Source: Alphaproteobacteria bacterium (GTDB lineage: Bacteria; Pseudomonadota; Alphaproteobacteria; Rhodobacterales; Rhodobacteraceae). Taken from it: a stretch of DNA of 64,000 bases. The notes beneath the pieces were generated by a model, which saw nothing but the letters and a program-made list of their open reading frames with translations, was not told the DNA's origin and did not search any database. The stretch is taken from the NCBI GenBank assembly GCA_030148665.1, contig JASBSZ010000029.1, forward strand, positions 62,001 to 126,000. The letters are read 5' to 3'. Below are positions 9,012 to 17,671 of this stretch, piece after piece; the first letter of the stretch is position 1; every line of letters starts with the position of its first letter. Made by a program: the position numbers and the translations under genes.

Positions 9012-9254
9012 ATGCAAGAAGCAATCCAACCTGATAACCGGGACGTTCCGAATGTGCGATTGGCGGGGGCCTTCCTGCTGGATTTCATCACGGCGTTCTT
9101 TGCGTTCTCCTATATCGTCACGCTCGCCTCCGGCGATGTCTATGCCATGTCGGGCCGGATGGCCCTGGTTTCGGTGGCCATGACGATCTCGTACTTCATC
9201 ATCGGCAGATATGCCGGCGGCACCTTGTGGCAACGTGTCTGCCGCATGAAGTGA
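9012..9254 (+). CDS. Small RDD-family membrane protein
   Basis: An 80-residue protein with two hydrophobic segments separated by a short polar turn. The opening RLAGAFLLDFITAFFAFSYIV (Arg...Asp in helix 1) and the closing GRYAGGTLWQRVCRMK (usually ...GrTiGk.l~gl~v) match a truncated RDD domain, named after its conserved Arg and Asp residues. RDD proteins are membrane proteins, some implicated in ion transport; this one is shorter than most. It is monocistronic, between the kinase and the convergent fabI. Function unknown. Confidence 0.65.
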   Translation: MQEAIQPDNRDVPNVRLAGAFLLDFITAFFAFSYIVTLASGDVYAMSGRMALVSVAMTISYFIIGRYAGGTLWQRVCRMK

Positions 9255-9371
9255 TACCGCGCATCATGCCCCGCGGCCCGAGGGCCGTATTCCTCCCGAA
9301 GGGGCGACATGGGCGGTCACTGCGCCTGTGGGGATGAGCGGCAACAACATCCGAAAAATCCCCCGGCCATC

Positions 9372-9400
9372 TCGCGCGAACCCTGACAAGGTTCGCGCGA
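9372..9400. terminator. Perfect 11-bp stem-loop between convergent genes
   Basis: TCGCGCGAACC (9372-9382) and GGTTCGCGCGA (9390-9400) are exact complements around a 7-nt loop. It lies between the RDD gene and the convergent fabI gene, so a bidirectional terminator is the simplest reading, although neither side carries a clear T-run. Confidence 0.5.
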
Positions 9401-9477
9401 AGATCGTTTCCGGGCCCTGTTCCCCGATCATTGCCCAAAGACGGTGCAGCAGATAGCGGATATACCCGGTCGGGCCG

Positions 9478-10266
9478 TCAGATGTTTTCCTCGCGCAGCA
9501 TCCCCATGATGTGATAGCCGCCATCCACGTGGATGATCTCGCCGGTGGTGCAGGCCCCCTGATCTGATGCCAGATACACGGCGGTGCCGCCCACGGCCTC
9601 AAGCGTGGCATTGCTGCCCAGCGGCGCGTTCGCTCCGATCACCCTGTACACCTTGCGCGCCCCGCCAATGGCCGCGCCTGCGAGTGTTTTCATCGGGCCG
9701 GGCGAGATGGCGTTGACCCGGATGCCCTGCCGCCCCAGATCATTGGCCAGATAGCGCACGGCGCTTTCCAGTGCCGCCTTGGCCACGCCCATGACATTGT
9801 AATTTGGCTGCACCCGCTGGCTGCCCATATAGGTCAGCGTGATCAGGCTGCCGCCTTCGGTCATCAGGGGCTCGGCCCGGCGTGCGATGTCGATGAAGCT
9901 GTAGCAGGAGATATCCATCGAGTTCAGAAAATTGCGGCGGCTGGTCTTGATGAAGCGTCCCTTGAGCTCTTCCTTGTCGGAATAGGCGATGGCGTGGATC
10001 ACGAAATCCAGCCGGCCCCATTCGCTGGCCAGCCTTTCGAACACCGCATCCAGCGAGGCCTCGTCCTGCACGTCGGCGGGCAGCACCAGATTCGACCCGA
10101 CGCTTTGGGCCAGTGGCAGCACGCGCTTGCCAAATGCCTCACCCTGATAGGTAAAGGCCAGCTCGGCCCCTTCGTCAGCCAGCGCCCTGGCTATACCCCA
10201 GGCGATCGACTTGTCATTGGCAACACCCATGACAAGCCCGCGCTTTCCCTTCATCAGATCGGCCAT
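9478..10266 (-). CDS. fabI: Enoyl-[acyl-carrier-protein] reductase (NADH), FabI
   Basis: Catalyses the last step of each fatty-acid elongation cycle, reducing trans-2-enoyl-ACP. It is an SDR-fold protein of 262 residues, the normal FabI length. The nucleotide-binding segment GVANDKSIAWGIA (14-26) is typical of FabI, and the catalytic Tyr146, Tyr156 and Lys163 (TYMGSQ; YNVMGVAK) sit at the same numbers as in E. coli FabI. It is last in the fabA-fabB-fabI operon, 17 nt after fabB. This is the family targeted by triclosan. Confidence 0.96.
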   Translation of the reverse strand: MADLMKGKRGLVMGVANDKSIAWGIARALADEGAELAFTYQGEAFGKRVLPLAQSVGSNLVLPADVQDEASLDAVFERLASEWGRLDFVIHAIAYSDKEELKGRFIKTSRRNFLNSMDISCYSFIDIARRAEPLMTEGGSLITLTYMGSQRVQPNYNVMGVAKAALESAVRYLANDLGRQGIRVNAISPGPMKTLAGAAIGGARKVYRVIGANAPLGSNATLEAVGGTAVYLASDQGACTTGEIIHVDGGYHIMGMLREENI

Positions 10267-10283
10267 GTTCTGCCCCTGTCCGG

Positions 10284-11510
10284 TTAGTCGTGATACTTGC
10301 TCAGCGCCAGCGTGGCATTGGTGCCGCCAAAGCCGAAGCTGTTGGAAAGAACCGTGTCCAGTTCGACATTGTCACGCCGTTCGGTCACGATTTCCTCGGG
10401 CTTCAGCGCTGGATCCAGCTCCTCGACATTGGCGGACGCGGCGATAAAATTGTTCTGCATCATCAGCAGGCAATAGATGGTTTCCTGCACGCCTGTCGCG
10501 CCCAGGCTGTGACCCGTCAGCGATTTGGTCGAGCTGATCGGCGGCACATTGCCCTCGCCAAACACGCGGCGCACGGCCTCTACCTCGGTCACGTCGCCCG
10601 CCGGCGTCGAGGTGCCATGCGCATTGATGTAATCGACCTTGCGATCGCCGATGGTGGAAATGGCCAGCTTCATGCTGCGCTCGCCGCCCTCGCCCGAAGG
10701 GGCCACCATGTCGTAGCCATCGGAAGTGGCGCCATAACCCGTGACCTCGGCATAGATTTTCGCACCGCGCGCCTTGGCATGTTCCAGTTCTTCCAGCACC
10801 ACGACACCGCCGCCACCGGCGATCACGAAACCGTCGCGATTGGCGTCAAAGGCGCGGCTGGCCCGTTCGGGCGTGTCGTTGTATTTCGACGACATCGCGC
10901 CCATGGCGTCGAACAGGCAGGACAGCGTCCAGTCCAGCTCTTCGCCGCCGCCGGCAAAGATCACGTCCTGCTTGCCCATCTGGATCAGCTCCACCCCGTT
11001 GCCGATGCAATGCGCACTGGTCGAACACGCCGAGGTGATCGAATAGTTGACGCCCTTGATCTTGAACGGCGTTGCCAGGCAGGCCGAGTTGGTGGACGAC
11101 ATGCAGCGTGTCACCATGAAGGGGCCCATCCGCTTGGGCGCGCCCTTTTCGATGACGATCTGATGCGCGTTGAAGAAATTGCTGGTCGAGGGTCCGCCCG
11201 AGCCGACGATCAGGCCGGTGCGTTCGTTGGAAACCTCGTTTTCCTCAAGCCCGCTGTCGGCAATCGCCTGCTGCATGGCCAGAAAGTTGTAGGCCGCCCC
11301 CGGCCCCATGAAGCGCATCTGTCGCTTGTCGATATGTTCGGCCGGGTTGATTTTCGGCATGCCGTGGATCTGGCTGCGAAAGCCGTGCTCGGCATATTCG
11401 GGGGCGAACACGATACCCGAACGCCCCTCTTTCAGGGAATTCAGAACCTCATCGACATTGTTGCCTATTGAGGAAATGATGCCGATTCCGGTGATGACGA
11501 CGCGACGCAT
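10284..11510 (-). CDS. fabB: Beta-ketoacyl-ACP synthase I, FabB
   Basis: Condenses malonyl-ACP with acyl-ACP and, with FabA, is needed for unsaturated fatty acids. The 408-residue thiolase-fold protein has the Cys-His-His triad: Cys162 in [13 protein letters not shown], His298 in [12 protein letters not shown] and His334 in [10 protein letters not shown], plus the Gly-rich C-terminal [18 protein letters not shown] precedes the ATG. Lying directly downstream of fabA supports FabB rather than FabF, the usual arrangement in Alphaproteobacteria. Confidence 0.95.
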   Translation of the reverse strand: MRRVVITGIGIISSIGNNVDEVLNSLKEGRSGIVFAPEYAEHGFRSQIHGMPKINPAEHIDKRQMRFMGPGAAYNFLAMQQAIADSGLEENEVSNERTGLIVGSGGPSTSNFFNAHQIVIEKGAPKRMGPFMVTRCMSSTNSACLATPFKIKGVNYSITSACSTSAHCIGNGVELIQMGKQDVIFAGGGEELDWTLSCLFDAMGAMSSKYNDTPERASRAFDANRDGFVIAGGGGVVVLEELEHAKARGAKIYAEVTGYGATSDGYDMVAPSGEGGERSMKLAISTIGDRKVDYINAHGTSTPAGDVTEVEAVRRVFGEGNVPPISSTKSLTGHSLGATGVQETIYCLLMMQNNFIAASANVEELDPALKPEEIVTERRDNVELDTVLSNSFGFGGTNATLALSKYHD

Positions 11511-11555
11511 TTGCGCTCTCCTGTTCGTTGTATTCCGTATACGCGGCTGCGCTTT

Positions 11556-12065
11556 CTAGCTTTCGGAAAGCGCGACCTTCATGTCCTTGACCAGATAGAT
11601 GACCTCGCCATCGGCCTCGACCCGACCATCGGCCACACCCATGGTCAGGCGGCGGGTCTGTATGGCCTTGGTGAAATCGACGTAGTAGGTCAGCATCTTG
11701 CGATCGGGGCGCACCATGCCGGTCAGCTTGACCTCGCCGACGCCCAGCGCATAACCGCGCCCCTGCCAGCCCCGCCAGCCAAGGTTGAAGCCGGTCAGCT
11801 GCCACAAGGCATCAAGCCCCAGGCAGCCGGGCATGATCGGGTTGCCGGGGAAGTGACATTCAAAGAACCACAGATCGGGCTTGATGTCGAACTCGGCCAC
11901 GACATGACCCTTGCCATGCTCGCCCCCATCCTCGGAGATATCGGTTATGCGGTCCATCATCAGCATGGGCGGAGCAGGCAGCTGTGCGTTGCCGGGGCCG
12001 AAAAGTTCGCCGCGGGCGCATTGCATCAGCCCTTCGAAATCAAAGCTGGTCGGGTATTTGGACAT
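11556..12065 (-). CDS. fabA: 3-hydroxydecanoyl-ACP dehydratase/isomerase, FabA
   Basis: Hot-dog-fold enzyme that dehydrates 3-hydroxydecanoyl-ACP and isomerises the product to cis-3-decenoyl-ACP, the branch point to unsaturated fatty acids. The 169-residue length is normal. The active-site His71 and Asp85 lie in [20 protein letters not shown], split by the conserved PGNP and MPG turns. First gene of the fabA-fabB-fabI operon and divergent from irr with 245 bp between, which should hold the promoters of both. Confidence 0.96.
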   Translation of the reverse strand: MSKYPTSFDFEGLMQCARGELFGPGNAQLPAPPMLMMDRITDISEDGGEHGKGHVVAEFDIKPDLWFFECHFPGNPIMPGCLGLDALWQLTGFNLGWRGWQGRGYALGVGEVKLTGMVRPDRKMLTYYVDFTKAIQTRRLTMGVADGRVEADGEVIYLVKDMKVALSES

Positions 12066-12310
12066 GTCTGGTCAGCTGCTCCGTCACATTGGTCAGAATT
12101 CCTGTCACCCTGTAACACCGTGCGGGAAGTTGTGGCAATAGAAACAAGGGCCGCATCCCTTGCCGGGCAGGTTGTCGCCTGCCGACCCGCAGTCCAGATA
12201 TCAAGCCGGCGAGATTGCGCCATTGCCATCGGGGCAGGGGGCGTGCGCATTGAAATTCCGGTGAAATACCTCAATATAGGCGGAACGGATTTTCAGATGG
12301 GCGGTATCGC

Positions 12311-12724
12311 ATGACAGTTGCTCGGGAACGCGCGTTGAATTGGTTGCAGGGTGCCAGGTTGCGCCCGACGCGCCAACGCCTTGCGCTGGCAGAATTTCTG
12401 GTCGGCGATGGCAAGGACCGTCACGTTACCGCCGAAAGCCTGCATGCCGCATCGCGCGCAAGCGGCAGCCCGGTATCGCTGGCGACCGTCTACAATACCT
12501 TGCGCACCTTTTGCGAGGTGGGGCTTCTGGCTGAAATACCCATGGATGGCAACAAGTCCTATTTCGATACCCGTACCGACGACCACCCGCATTATTTCTG
12601 GGAAGAGAGCGGCGAACTGACCGACGCGCCAAAGGAGGATCTGCGCTTTGCCAGCCTGCCTCCGGTGCCCGAAGGGATGGAGATCACCAAGGTCGATGTC
12701 GTGATCAGGATGCGCCGTCGCTGA
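12311..12724 (+). CDS. irr: Fur-family iron response regulator, Irr type
   Basis: A 137-residue Fur-family protein with the winged-helix segment (RLRPTRQRLALAEFL...SLATVYNTLRTFCEVGLL) and a dimerisation half carrying DTRTDDHPHYFWEESGEL. In alphaproteobacterial Irr proteins this His-rich DHPH region takes part in heme or metal sensing, and Irr represses iron-using genes and heme synthesis when iron or heme is low. The divergent fabA neighbour is the arrangement I know for irr in Rhodobacterales. Classical Fur metal-site Cys pairs are absent, supporting Irr over Fur. I did not find a convincing ICE box. Confidence 0.87.
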   Translation: MTVARERALNWLQGARLRPTRQRLALAEFLVGDGKDRHVTAESLHAASRASGSPVSLATVYNTLRTFCEVGLLAEIPMDGNKSYFDTRTDDHPHYFWEESGELTDAPKEDLRFASLPPVPEGMEITKVDVVIRMRRR

Positions 12725-12748
12725 AACGATTCGCCGTCGGGGCGGGCC

Positions 12749-13612
12749 TCAGAACCACTGGCCCGGCTCCATCAGGCCAAGATCCAGCAACTGCTCGGAT
12801 GTCCATTCGAACCGGACCGAGTTGAACCACATCAGGCTGTCGATCCGTTCGGCCGAGCCGGGGTTCGTACACAGCGCCTTGGCCGCGCGGAAAGAACATA
12901 TCGCCGCTGTCAGGTTGTGGTGCCACGGGCAGGAATAGGTATTGTATTCCTCGTCGTTGAAAGTGTGATCAGCCCGCAGTTCCAACCCCTTTCTTGCACG
13001 GAACAGGCCGATCCGGTCGATCCGGCGACCGCGCTGGGGAACATGTTCCTCGAACCGCCAGCGCAGCCCGCCGAACATGTCCAGCTGGCGTTCCATCACC
13101 TGCCCGTTGCGCTGTCGTGTCTGCGCGTAATAGCCGGCCCGATCGAGATGCGCGTTTTCGCGCGACACCGCATCGGGATGGCTCTGCAGGTCGTCGGCAT
13201 AGAGATCGACGACATGGGTCAGGATGGAATCCCGTTTTTCCTCGGTCACAAACGACGTCATCTCGCCCAGGCTGCGGGCCTCGCAAAACGGAAAGAACAG
13301 ATATTCGGCATTGAACCCGTAATAGACCCAGCGCCCCGAAAATGCCGGGATCAGCCGGTTCATGGCATCGAGCCAGGCCTCGGGCCGCGCGATATCGCGA
13401 ACATCCACGAGATGGATCTTTTCCCGCAGCTCGGCGGCCAAAGGCATGCGTTTGTGCCCCAGCACGACGAGATTGCCGAGCCCGAGGCCAAGGTGATGAC
13501 GGATGGTCGAGTCGACCTCGACCCAATCCTCTATCAGCAATACACCCACAGGCCCGCTGGCCAGCCGGCGCGCCCCGCGTTCAAGGAAATCGTTCAGGTT
13601 GTGATACTGCAT
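12749..13612 (-). CDS. Unknown protein, possibly glycosyltransferase-2-like
   Basis: A 287-residue soluble protein I do not firmly recognise. It starts with a GVLLIEDWVEVDSTIRHHLG segment and then GNLVVLGHKRM, a strand-helix-strand start reminiscent of small glycosyltransferase-2-like proteins (substrate loop EDW-EVD), but no clear DxD and QxxRW pair is seen. The centre is rich in Trp/Tyr/Phe (WVYYGFNAEYLFFPFCEARS) and charged residues; the C-terminus ends ...MEPGQWF. No signal peptide or membrane helix. Convergent with irr, 24 bp apart. Codon use resembles its neighbours and the frame is open throughout, so it is likely real. Confidence 0.6.
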   Translation of the reverse strand: MQYHNLNDFLERGARRLASGPVGVLLIEDWVEVDSTIRHHLGLGLGNLVVLGHKRMPLAAELREKIHLVDVRDIARPEAWLDAMNRLIPAFSGRWVYYGFNAEYLFFPFCEARSLGEMTSFVTEEKRDSILTHVVDLYADDLQSHPDAVSRENAHLDRAGYYAQTRQRNGQVMERQLDMFGGLRWRFEEHVPQRGRRIDRIGLFRARKGLELRADHTFNDEEYNTYSCPWHHNLTAAICSFRAAKALCTNPGSAERIDSLMWFNSVRFEWTSEQLLDLGLMEPGQWF

Positions 13613-13810
13613 CGACAGGCCAGACTCCTCGGGTCAAGACTGTTGCAAATCCTTCCATTTTGCAAGCATGGCCACGGGGTCAGCCAGAGTGATCGCATCC
13701 GAATTTTCAGCGCGGCGCCTCTCTCGGGTCGGGTGCTGTCCCCGACGCACGACGGCAAACGGCGATTGCCCTGGGGGTTGTGCGGAAATCTCTGGACCGG
13801 CCCGAAACGG

Positions 13811-13822
13811 TTTGTATACAAA
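13811..13822. promoter_or_regulatory. MarR-type operator upstream of hyuA
   Basis: TTTGTATACAAA is a perfect 12-bp palindrome 37 nt before the hyuA-like start codon. A copy differing at one base occurs at 19599-19610, between the marR-type gene and the molybdenum hydroxylase genes, so both are likely bound by that MarR protein. Confidence 0.6.
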
Positions 13823-13858
13823 TAAACAGAGACATCCAGCATCCAACGTGGAGGTGAC

Positions 13859-15919
13859 ATGCCCACAGCCGACCAGCGCACGGTCATCGGAGTCGATGTC
13901 GGCGGGACGTTCACCGATCTGGTGCTGCTTGGGGCGGATGGAGGGGTCAGGCTGGCCAAAGTTCCCTCGACGCCCGACAACCAGGCCTTTGGCGTTCTTG
14001 ACGCGCTGGATGCGGCGGGGGCTGACCTGCCCCGCGTGGACCTGATCGTTCACGGCACCACCACCACCACCAATGCCGTTCTGGAACGCAAGCTGGCCCG
14101 CACGGGGCTGATCACCACACAGGGTTTCCGCGATGTGCTGGAACTGGGCCGCCGCACCCGCCCGCAACCCTATGGCATGTACGGTCGCTTCAGCCCGATC
14201 ATCCCGCGCGACCTGCGCCTTGAGGTGCCCGAGCGGATGATGGCCGATGGCAGCGTTCATACCCCGCTTGACGAAAAGGCGGTCGAGGCCGCTGGTCGTG
14301 CCCTGCTGAACAAGGGCTGCGAGGCTGTTGTCGTGCATTTCCTGCACGCCTATGCCAACCCCGCGCATGAATTGCGGGCCGCCGAAATTCTGCGCCGCTT
14401 CTGGCCCAACGACCACATCACCCTGGGCCATGCGCTGCTGTCGGAAAGCCGCGAGTTCGAGCGCGGTGTGACAGCGGCCGTCAATGCCGGCGTGCAGCCC
14501 CTCCTGGAACGCTATATCGCCCGCCTGACGCAAGAGCTGGCCGCGCGCGGCTATGGCGGCGATGTGCTGGTCATGAACGGCAATGGCGGCATGGTCAGCG
14601 CGGCCCGGGTGTCGCGCGAGGCGGCGAAAACCGTGATGTCCGGGCCAGCCTCGGGGGTGATGGCGGCGGCCTATACCGGGCGGCGGGCCGGGGTTCACGA
14701 TCTGCTGACCTATGACATGGGCGGAACCTCGACCGATGTCGCATTGATCCGTGGCGCACAACCCGCCGTCAGCAACGAGATCGAGATCGAATACGCCATG
14801 CCGATCCATGTGCCGATGGTCGATGTGCGCACGATCGGCGCGGGGGGCGGCTCGATCGCGCGGGTCAATGATGCGGGCCTGCTGGAGGTCGGCCCGCAAA
14901 GCGCAGGCGCCGACCCAGGGCCGATCTGCTATGGCAAGGGGGGCGAGGCACCGACGATTTCGGACGCCAACCTTCTGCTCGGGCGGCTGAAGCCGCCGGT
15001 GGGCGACAGCGACGACAAGGCCATGCGCGCCCATGTCGAGGCTGTTTTCGCCGAAAAGCTGGGCAAACCGCTGGGCCTTGATGCCATCAGCGCGGCCGAG
15101 GCGGTGGTCCGCGTTGCCAATACGAAAATGGCGGGTGCAATCCGCATGGTGTCGCTGTCGCTGGGCGCGGATCCGCGCGATTTTGCGCTGTTCGCGTTCG
15201 GAGGCGCCGGGCCGCTACATGCCGCGGCGCTGGCGCGCGAGCTGGGGGTGCCGCGGGTTCTGGTGCCCTGTCGCCCCGGCATCACCAATGCACTTGGCTG
15301 CGTGGTCGCCGATCTGCGCCACGACTATGTGCGCACCCTCAACCGCCCGCTGGACGTGCTGGATGAGGCCGAAATCCACAGGGCGTTTGCCGAACAGATC
15401 GCCGCGGGCGAAACCGAAATCGGGCGCGAGACCATTGCCCTTGACGGCATCCGCCACATCCACAGCGTGGACATGCAGTTCATCGGCCAGACCCATCTGC
15501 TGCGGGTCGAGCTGGATACCGCCACCCCCAGCCGCGCGCAGCTGCAACAGCTGTTCGAGCGCGCCTATTGGCGGCGGTTCCATGTCGAGCTGCCCGAGAT
15601 CCGCGCCAATCTGGTGAATATCAATACATCTGTCATCGGCCTGCGACCGCCGCTGGATCTGTCCACCCTGATCGACCCGGCAGAACGGCGCCGGGCGCTT
15701 GGCGATGCGCTGCGGGAAACGCGTCCCGTGCGTTTTGAAGGCGCGTGGTTCGATACCCCGGTCTATTGGCGCGACCACCTGCCGCTAAGCGTGGAAATCC
15801 GCGGCCCCGCGATTATCGAGCAGATGGACACGACGATCCTGATTGAACCGGACGACCTGGCCCGCGGTGACGACGAGGGCAACATCTTTGTCGAACTTGG
15901 GGGGGCAGGCAATGATTGA
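13859..15919 (+). CDS. hyuA: Hydantoinase/oxoprolinase family protein, HyuA-like ATP-dependent amidohydrolase subunit A
   Basis: Subunit A of an ATP-dependent cyclic amide hydrolase (N-methylhydantoinase, 5-oxoprolinase, acetone carboxylase superfamily). The N-terminus has the actin-like phosphate loop IGVDVGGTFTDLVLL and HGTTTTTNAVLERK; further on are DMGGTSTDVALI and IGAGGGSIARV, the second nucleotide-binding set. At 686 residues it has the normal length. GGAGGTGAC precedes the ATG. It overlaps hyuB by 8 nt, so the two are translationally coupled. The substrate is not shown by sequence; a cyclic amide made by the neighbouring molybdenum hydroxylase and reductase is my inference. Confidence 0.88.
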   Translation: MPTADQRTVIGVDVGGTFTDLVLLGADGGVRLAKVPSTPDNQAFGVLDALDAAGADLPRVDLIVHGTTTTTNAVLERKLARTGLITTQGFRDVLELGRRTRPQPYGMYGRFSPIIPRDLRLEVPERMMADGSVHTPLDEKAVEAAGRALLNKGCEAVVVHFLHAYANPAHELRAAEILRRFWPNDHITLGHALLSESREFERGVTAAVNAGVQPLLERYIARLTQELAARGYGGDVLVMNGNGGMVSAARVSREAAKTVMSGPASGVMAAAYTGRRAGVHDLLTYDMGGTSTDVALIRGAQPAVSNEIEIEYAMPIHVPMVDVRTIGAGGGSIARVNDAGLLEVGPQSAGADPGPICYGKGGEAPTISDANLLLGRLKPPVGDSDDKAMRAHVEAVFAEKLGKPLGLDAISAAEAVVRVANTKMAGAIRMVSLSLGADPRDFALFAFGGAGPLHAAALARELGVPRVLVPCRPGITNALGCVVADLRHDYVRTLNRPLDVLDEAEIHRAFAEQIAAGETEIGRETIALDGIRHIHSVDMQFIGQTHLLRVELDTATPSRAQLQQLFERAYWRRFHVELPEIRANLVNINTSVIGLRPPLDLSTLIDPAERRRALGDALRETRPVRFEGAWFDTPVYWRDHLPLSVEIRGPAIIEQMDTTILIEPDDLARGDDEGNIFVELGGAGND

Positions 15920-17594
15920 CCCGATCACCCTTTCGGTCATTCAGGCCGGCCTGCAACAGGTCTGTGACGAGATGGATCTGGCCTTTTCGCGCGCCGCCTT
16001 TTCGCCGGTGATTGCCGAGGCTGACGATCGTTCGGACGGCATCTATGCGGCCGACGATGGCAGCCTCATCGCCCAGGGCGCGCGGGGGTTGCCGGTTTTT
16101 GTCGGCACCATGCAATATTCGACCCGCACCCTGATCGAAATGATCCGCGCGGGCGAGGTGGCCGAACCACAGCCCGACGACATCTATATCGTCAACGACC
16201 CCTATCTTGGCGGCACCCATCTGATGGATGTGCGCTTTGCCCGCCCGTTTTACCGCGATGGCAAGATCTGGTGCTGGCTGTCCAACACCGGCCACTGGCC
16301 CGATACGGGGGGTATGGTGCCGGGGGGCTTTTCCGCATCCGCCACCGCCGCCGAACAGGAGGGGCTGCGCCTGCCGCCCGTGCGCCTGTTCAAGCAGGGC
16401 AGGCTGGACCGCGAGATCTATGCGATCATCTGTTCCAACATTCGCGTGGCTGACCAACGGATCGGGGATGTGCAGGCTCAGGCCGCCGCGCTCAGGGTGG
16501 GTGAGGCGCGGTTGAATGCGCTGCTGGATCGATACGGCGACGATACCGTCACACAGGCCATTGCCGAGCTGCGCCGGCGCGCTGCTGAACAGATGCGCGC
16601 CTTTATCCGGCAGATCCCCGAGGGCGAATACCGGGGCGTCGCCCATGTGGACAGCGACGGCGTGGTGAACGAACCCTTGGTGATCGACCTGACCATTACA
16701 CGTACAGGCGATGACCTGACCTTCGATTTCGGCCGCTCGAGCCCGCCCTGCAGGGGGCCGATGAATTCGGTGCTGGCGACGACCTTGTCCTCGGTCTATC
16801 TGGCGATGCGCCATATCTTTCCCGAGGTGCCGATCAGCGCCGGCGCGTTCGAGCCGCTGCATGTGATCCGCCCCGAGGGGACATTTCTGGATGCCCGTTA
16901 TCCGCGCCCCGTCTCGGGCTGTGCGGCCGAGGTCAGCCAGCGCATCGCCGAGGCGGTGTTTGCAGCACTCGTCGAAGCCCTGCCCGACCGCGTGACCGCC
17001 GCACCGGCCGGCACCAGCGGCAACTTTGCCCTGGGCGGGTTCGATCCCGATCGGGGGCGGAACTATGTGATGTATCAGATCTCGGGCGGGGGATATGGCG
17101 GCAATGCCGACCATGACGGGCTGACCAACGGCTGTTCCACCATCGGCATTTCCAAGGCACCGCCTGTCGAGATCATGGAACAGCAGTTTCCGGTATTGTA
17201 CCGGCGCTATGCCTTGCGCGAAGGTTCCGGCGGAGCGGGGATGCATCGCGGCGGTTTCGGGCTGGATTACGAGGTCGAGCTGCTGCGCGGCGAGGCGCGG
17301 GCCAGTTTCGTCATGGATCACGGGCGGTTCGGGCCGCAGGGTGTGCTGGGCGGCAAGGACGGCGCGCCAAACGTCGTCGAGGTCTGGCAGGACGGGCAGC
17401 TGCATGTGCCGGAACATCTGTCGAAAGAACAGGATATTCCGTTGCGTCCGGGTGATCGCGTGAGGGTGCAAACGCCCGGTGGCGGCGGATATGGTAAACC
17501 CGAAAAGCGTGCGCAAAGCCTGATTGACGAGGATCTGCGCCTGGGGCGTTATACCAAGGAACAGATCAGGCGGGATTTCGGGGTTGATCCGTGA
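15912..17594 (+). CDS. hyuB: Hydantoinase B/oxoprolinase family protein, HyuB-like subunit B
   Basis: Partner subunit of HyuA in ATP-dependent ring opening of cyclic amides. It contains the family landmarks AFSPVIAEADDRSDGIYAAD, NDPYLGGTHLMDVR, NTGHWPDTGG, the SGNFALGGFD and SGGGYGGNADHDG segments, and the C-terminal PGGGGYGKPE. The ATG at 15912 lies inside the end of hyuA (8-nt overlap) and gives the expected start IDPITLSVIQ; an in-frame ATG at 15843 would add 23 unlikely residues. 560 residues, normal length. Confidence 0.88.
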   Translation: MIDPITLSVIQAGLQQVCDEMDLAFSRAAFSPVIAEADDRSDGIYAADDGSLIAQGARGLPVFVGTMQYSTRTLIEMIRAGEVAEPQPDDIYIVNDPYLGGTHLMDVRFARPFYRDGKIWCWLSNTGHWPDTGGMVPGGFSASATAAEQEGLRLPPVRLFKQGRLDREIYAIICSNIRVADQRIGDVQAQAAALRVGEARLNALLDRYGDDTVTQAIAELRRRAAEQMRAFIRQIPEGEYRGVAHVDSDGVVNEPLVIDLTITRTGDDLTFDFGRSSPPCRGPMNSVLATTLSSVYLAMRHIFPEVPISAGAFEPLHVIRPEGTFLDARYPRPVSGCAAEVSQRIAEAVFAALVEALPDRVTAAPAGTSGNFALGGFDPDRGRNYVMYQISGGGYGGNADHDGLTNGCSTIGISKAPPVEIMEQQFPVLYRRYALREGSGGAGMHRGGFGLDYEVELLRGEARASFVMDHGRFGPQGVLGGKDGAPNVVEVWQDGQLHVPEHLSKEQDIPLRPGDRVRVQTPGGGGYGKPEKRAQSLIDEDLRLGRYTKEQIRRDFGVDP

Positions 17595-17598
17595 AAAG

Positions 17599-17658
17599 GG
17601 GGGCGCTGCCCCCGTCGCTGACGCGACTCCCCCGGACGTATTTGGGCAAAGAAGAAGG
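17599..17658 (+). repeat. Short interspersed element: GC hairpin plus GTATTT..GCAAAGAAGAAGG
   Basis: GGGGGC-gct-GCCCCC (17599-17613) is followed by GTATTTGGGCAAAGAAGAAGG (17638-17658). The second part recurs at 44412-44432 with 19 of 21 bases identical. I recall similar elements after genes in Rhodobacteraceae. Here it also forms the leader of the downstream oxidase gene and explains a spurious N-terminal extension of that frame. Confidence 0.5.
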
Positions 17659-17671
17659 AATGGGGGCGGCA

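Noticed and set aside
17591-17671. GTG start of the FAD-linked oxidase overlapping the hyuB stop
   Set aside because: The codons translate the GC hairpin and repeat element, and family members do not have this extension.
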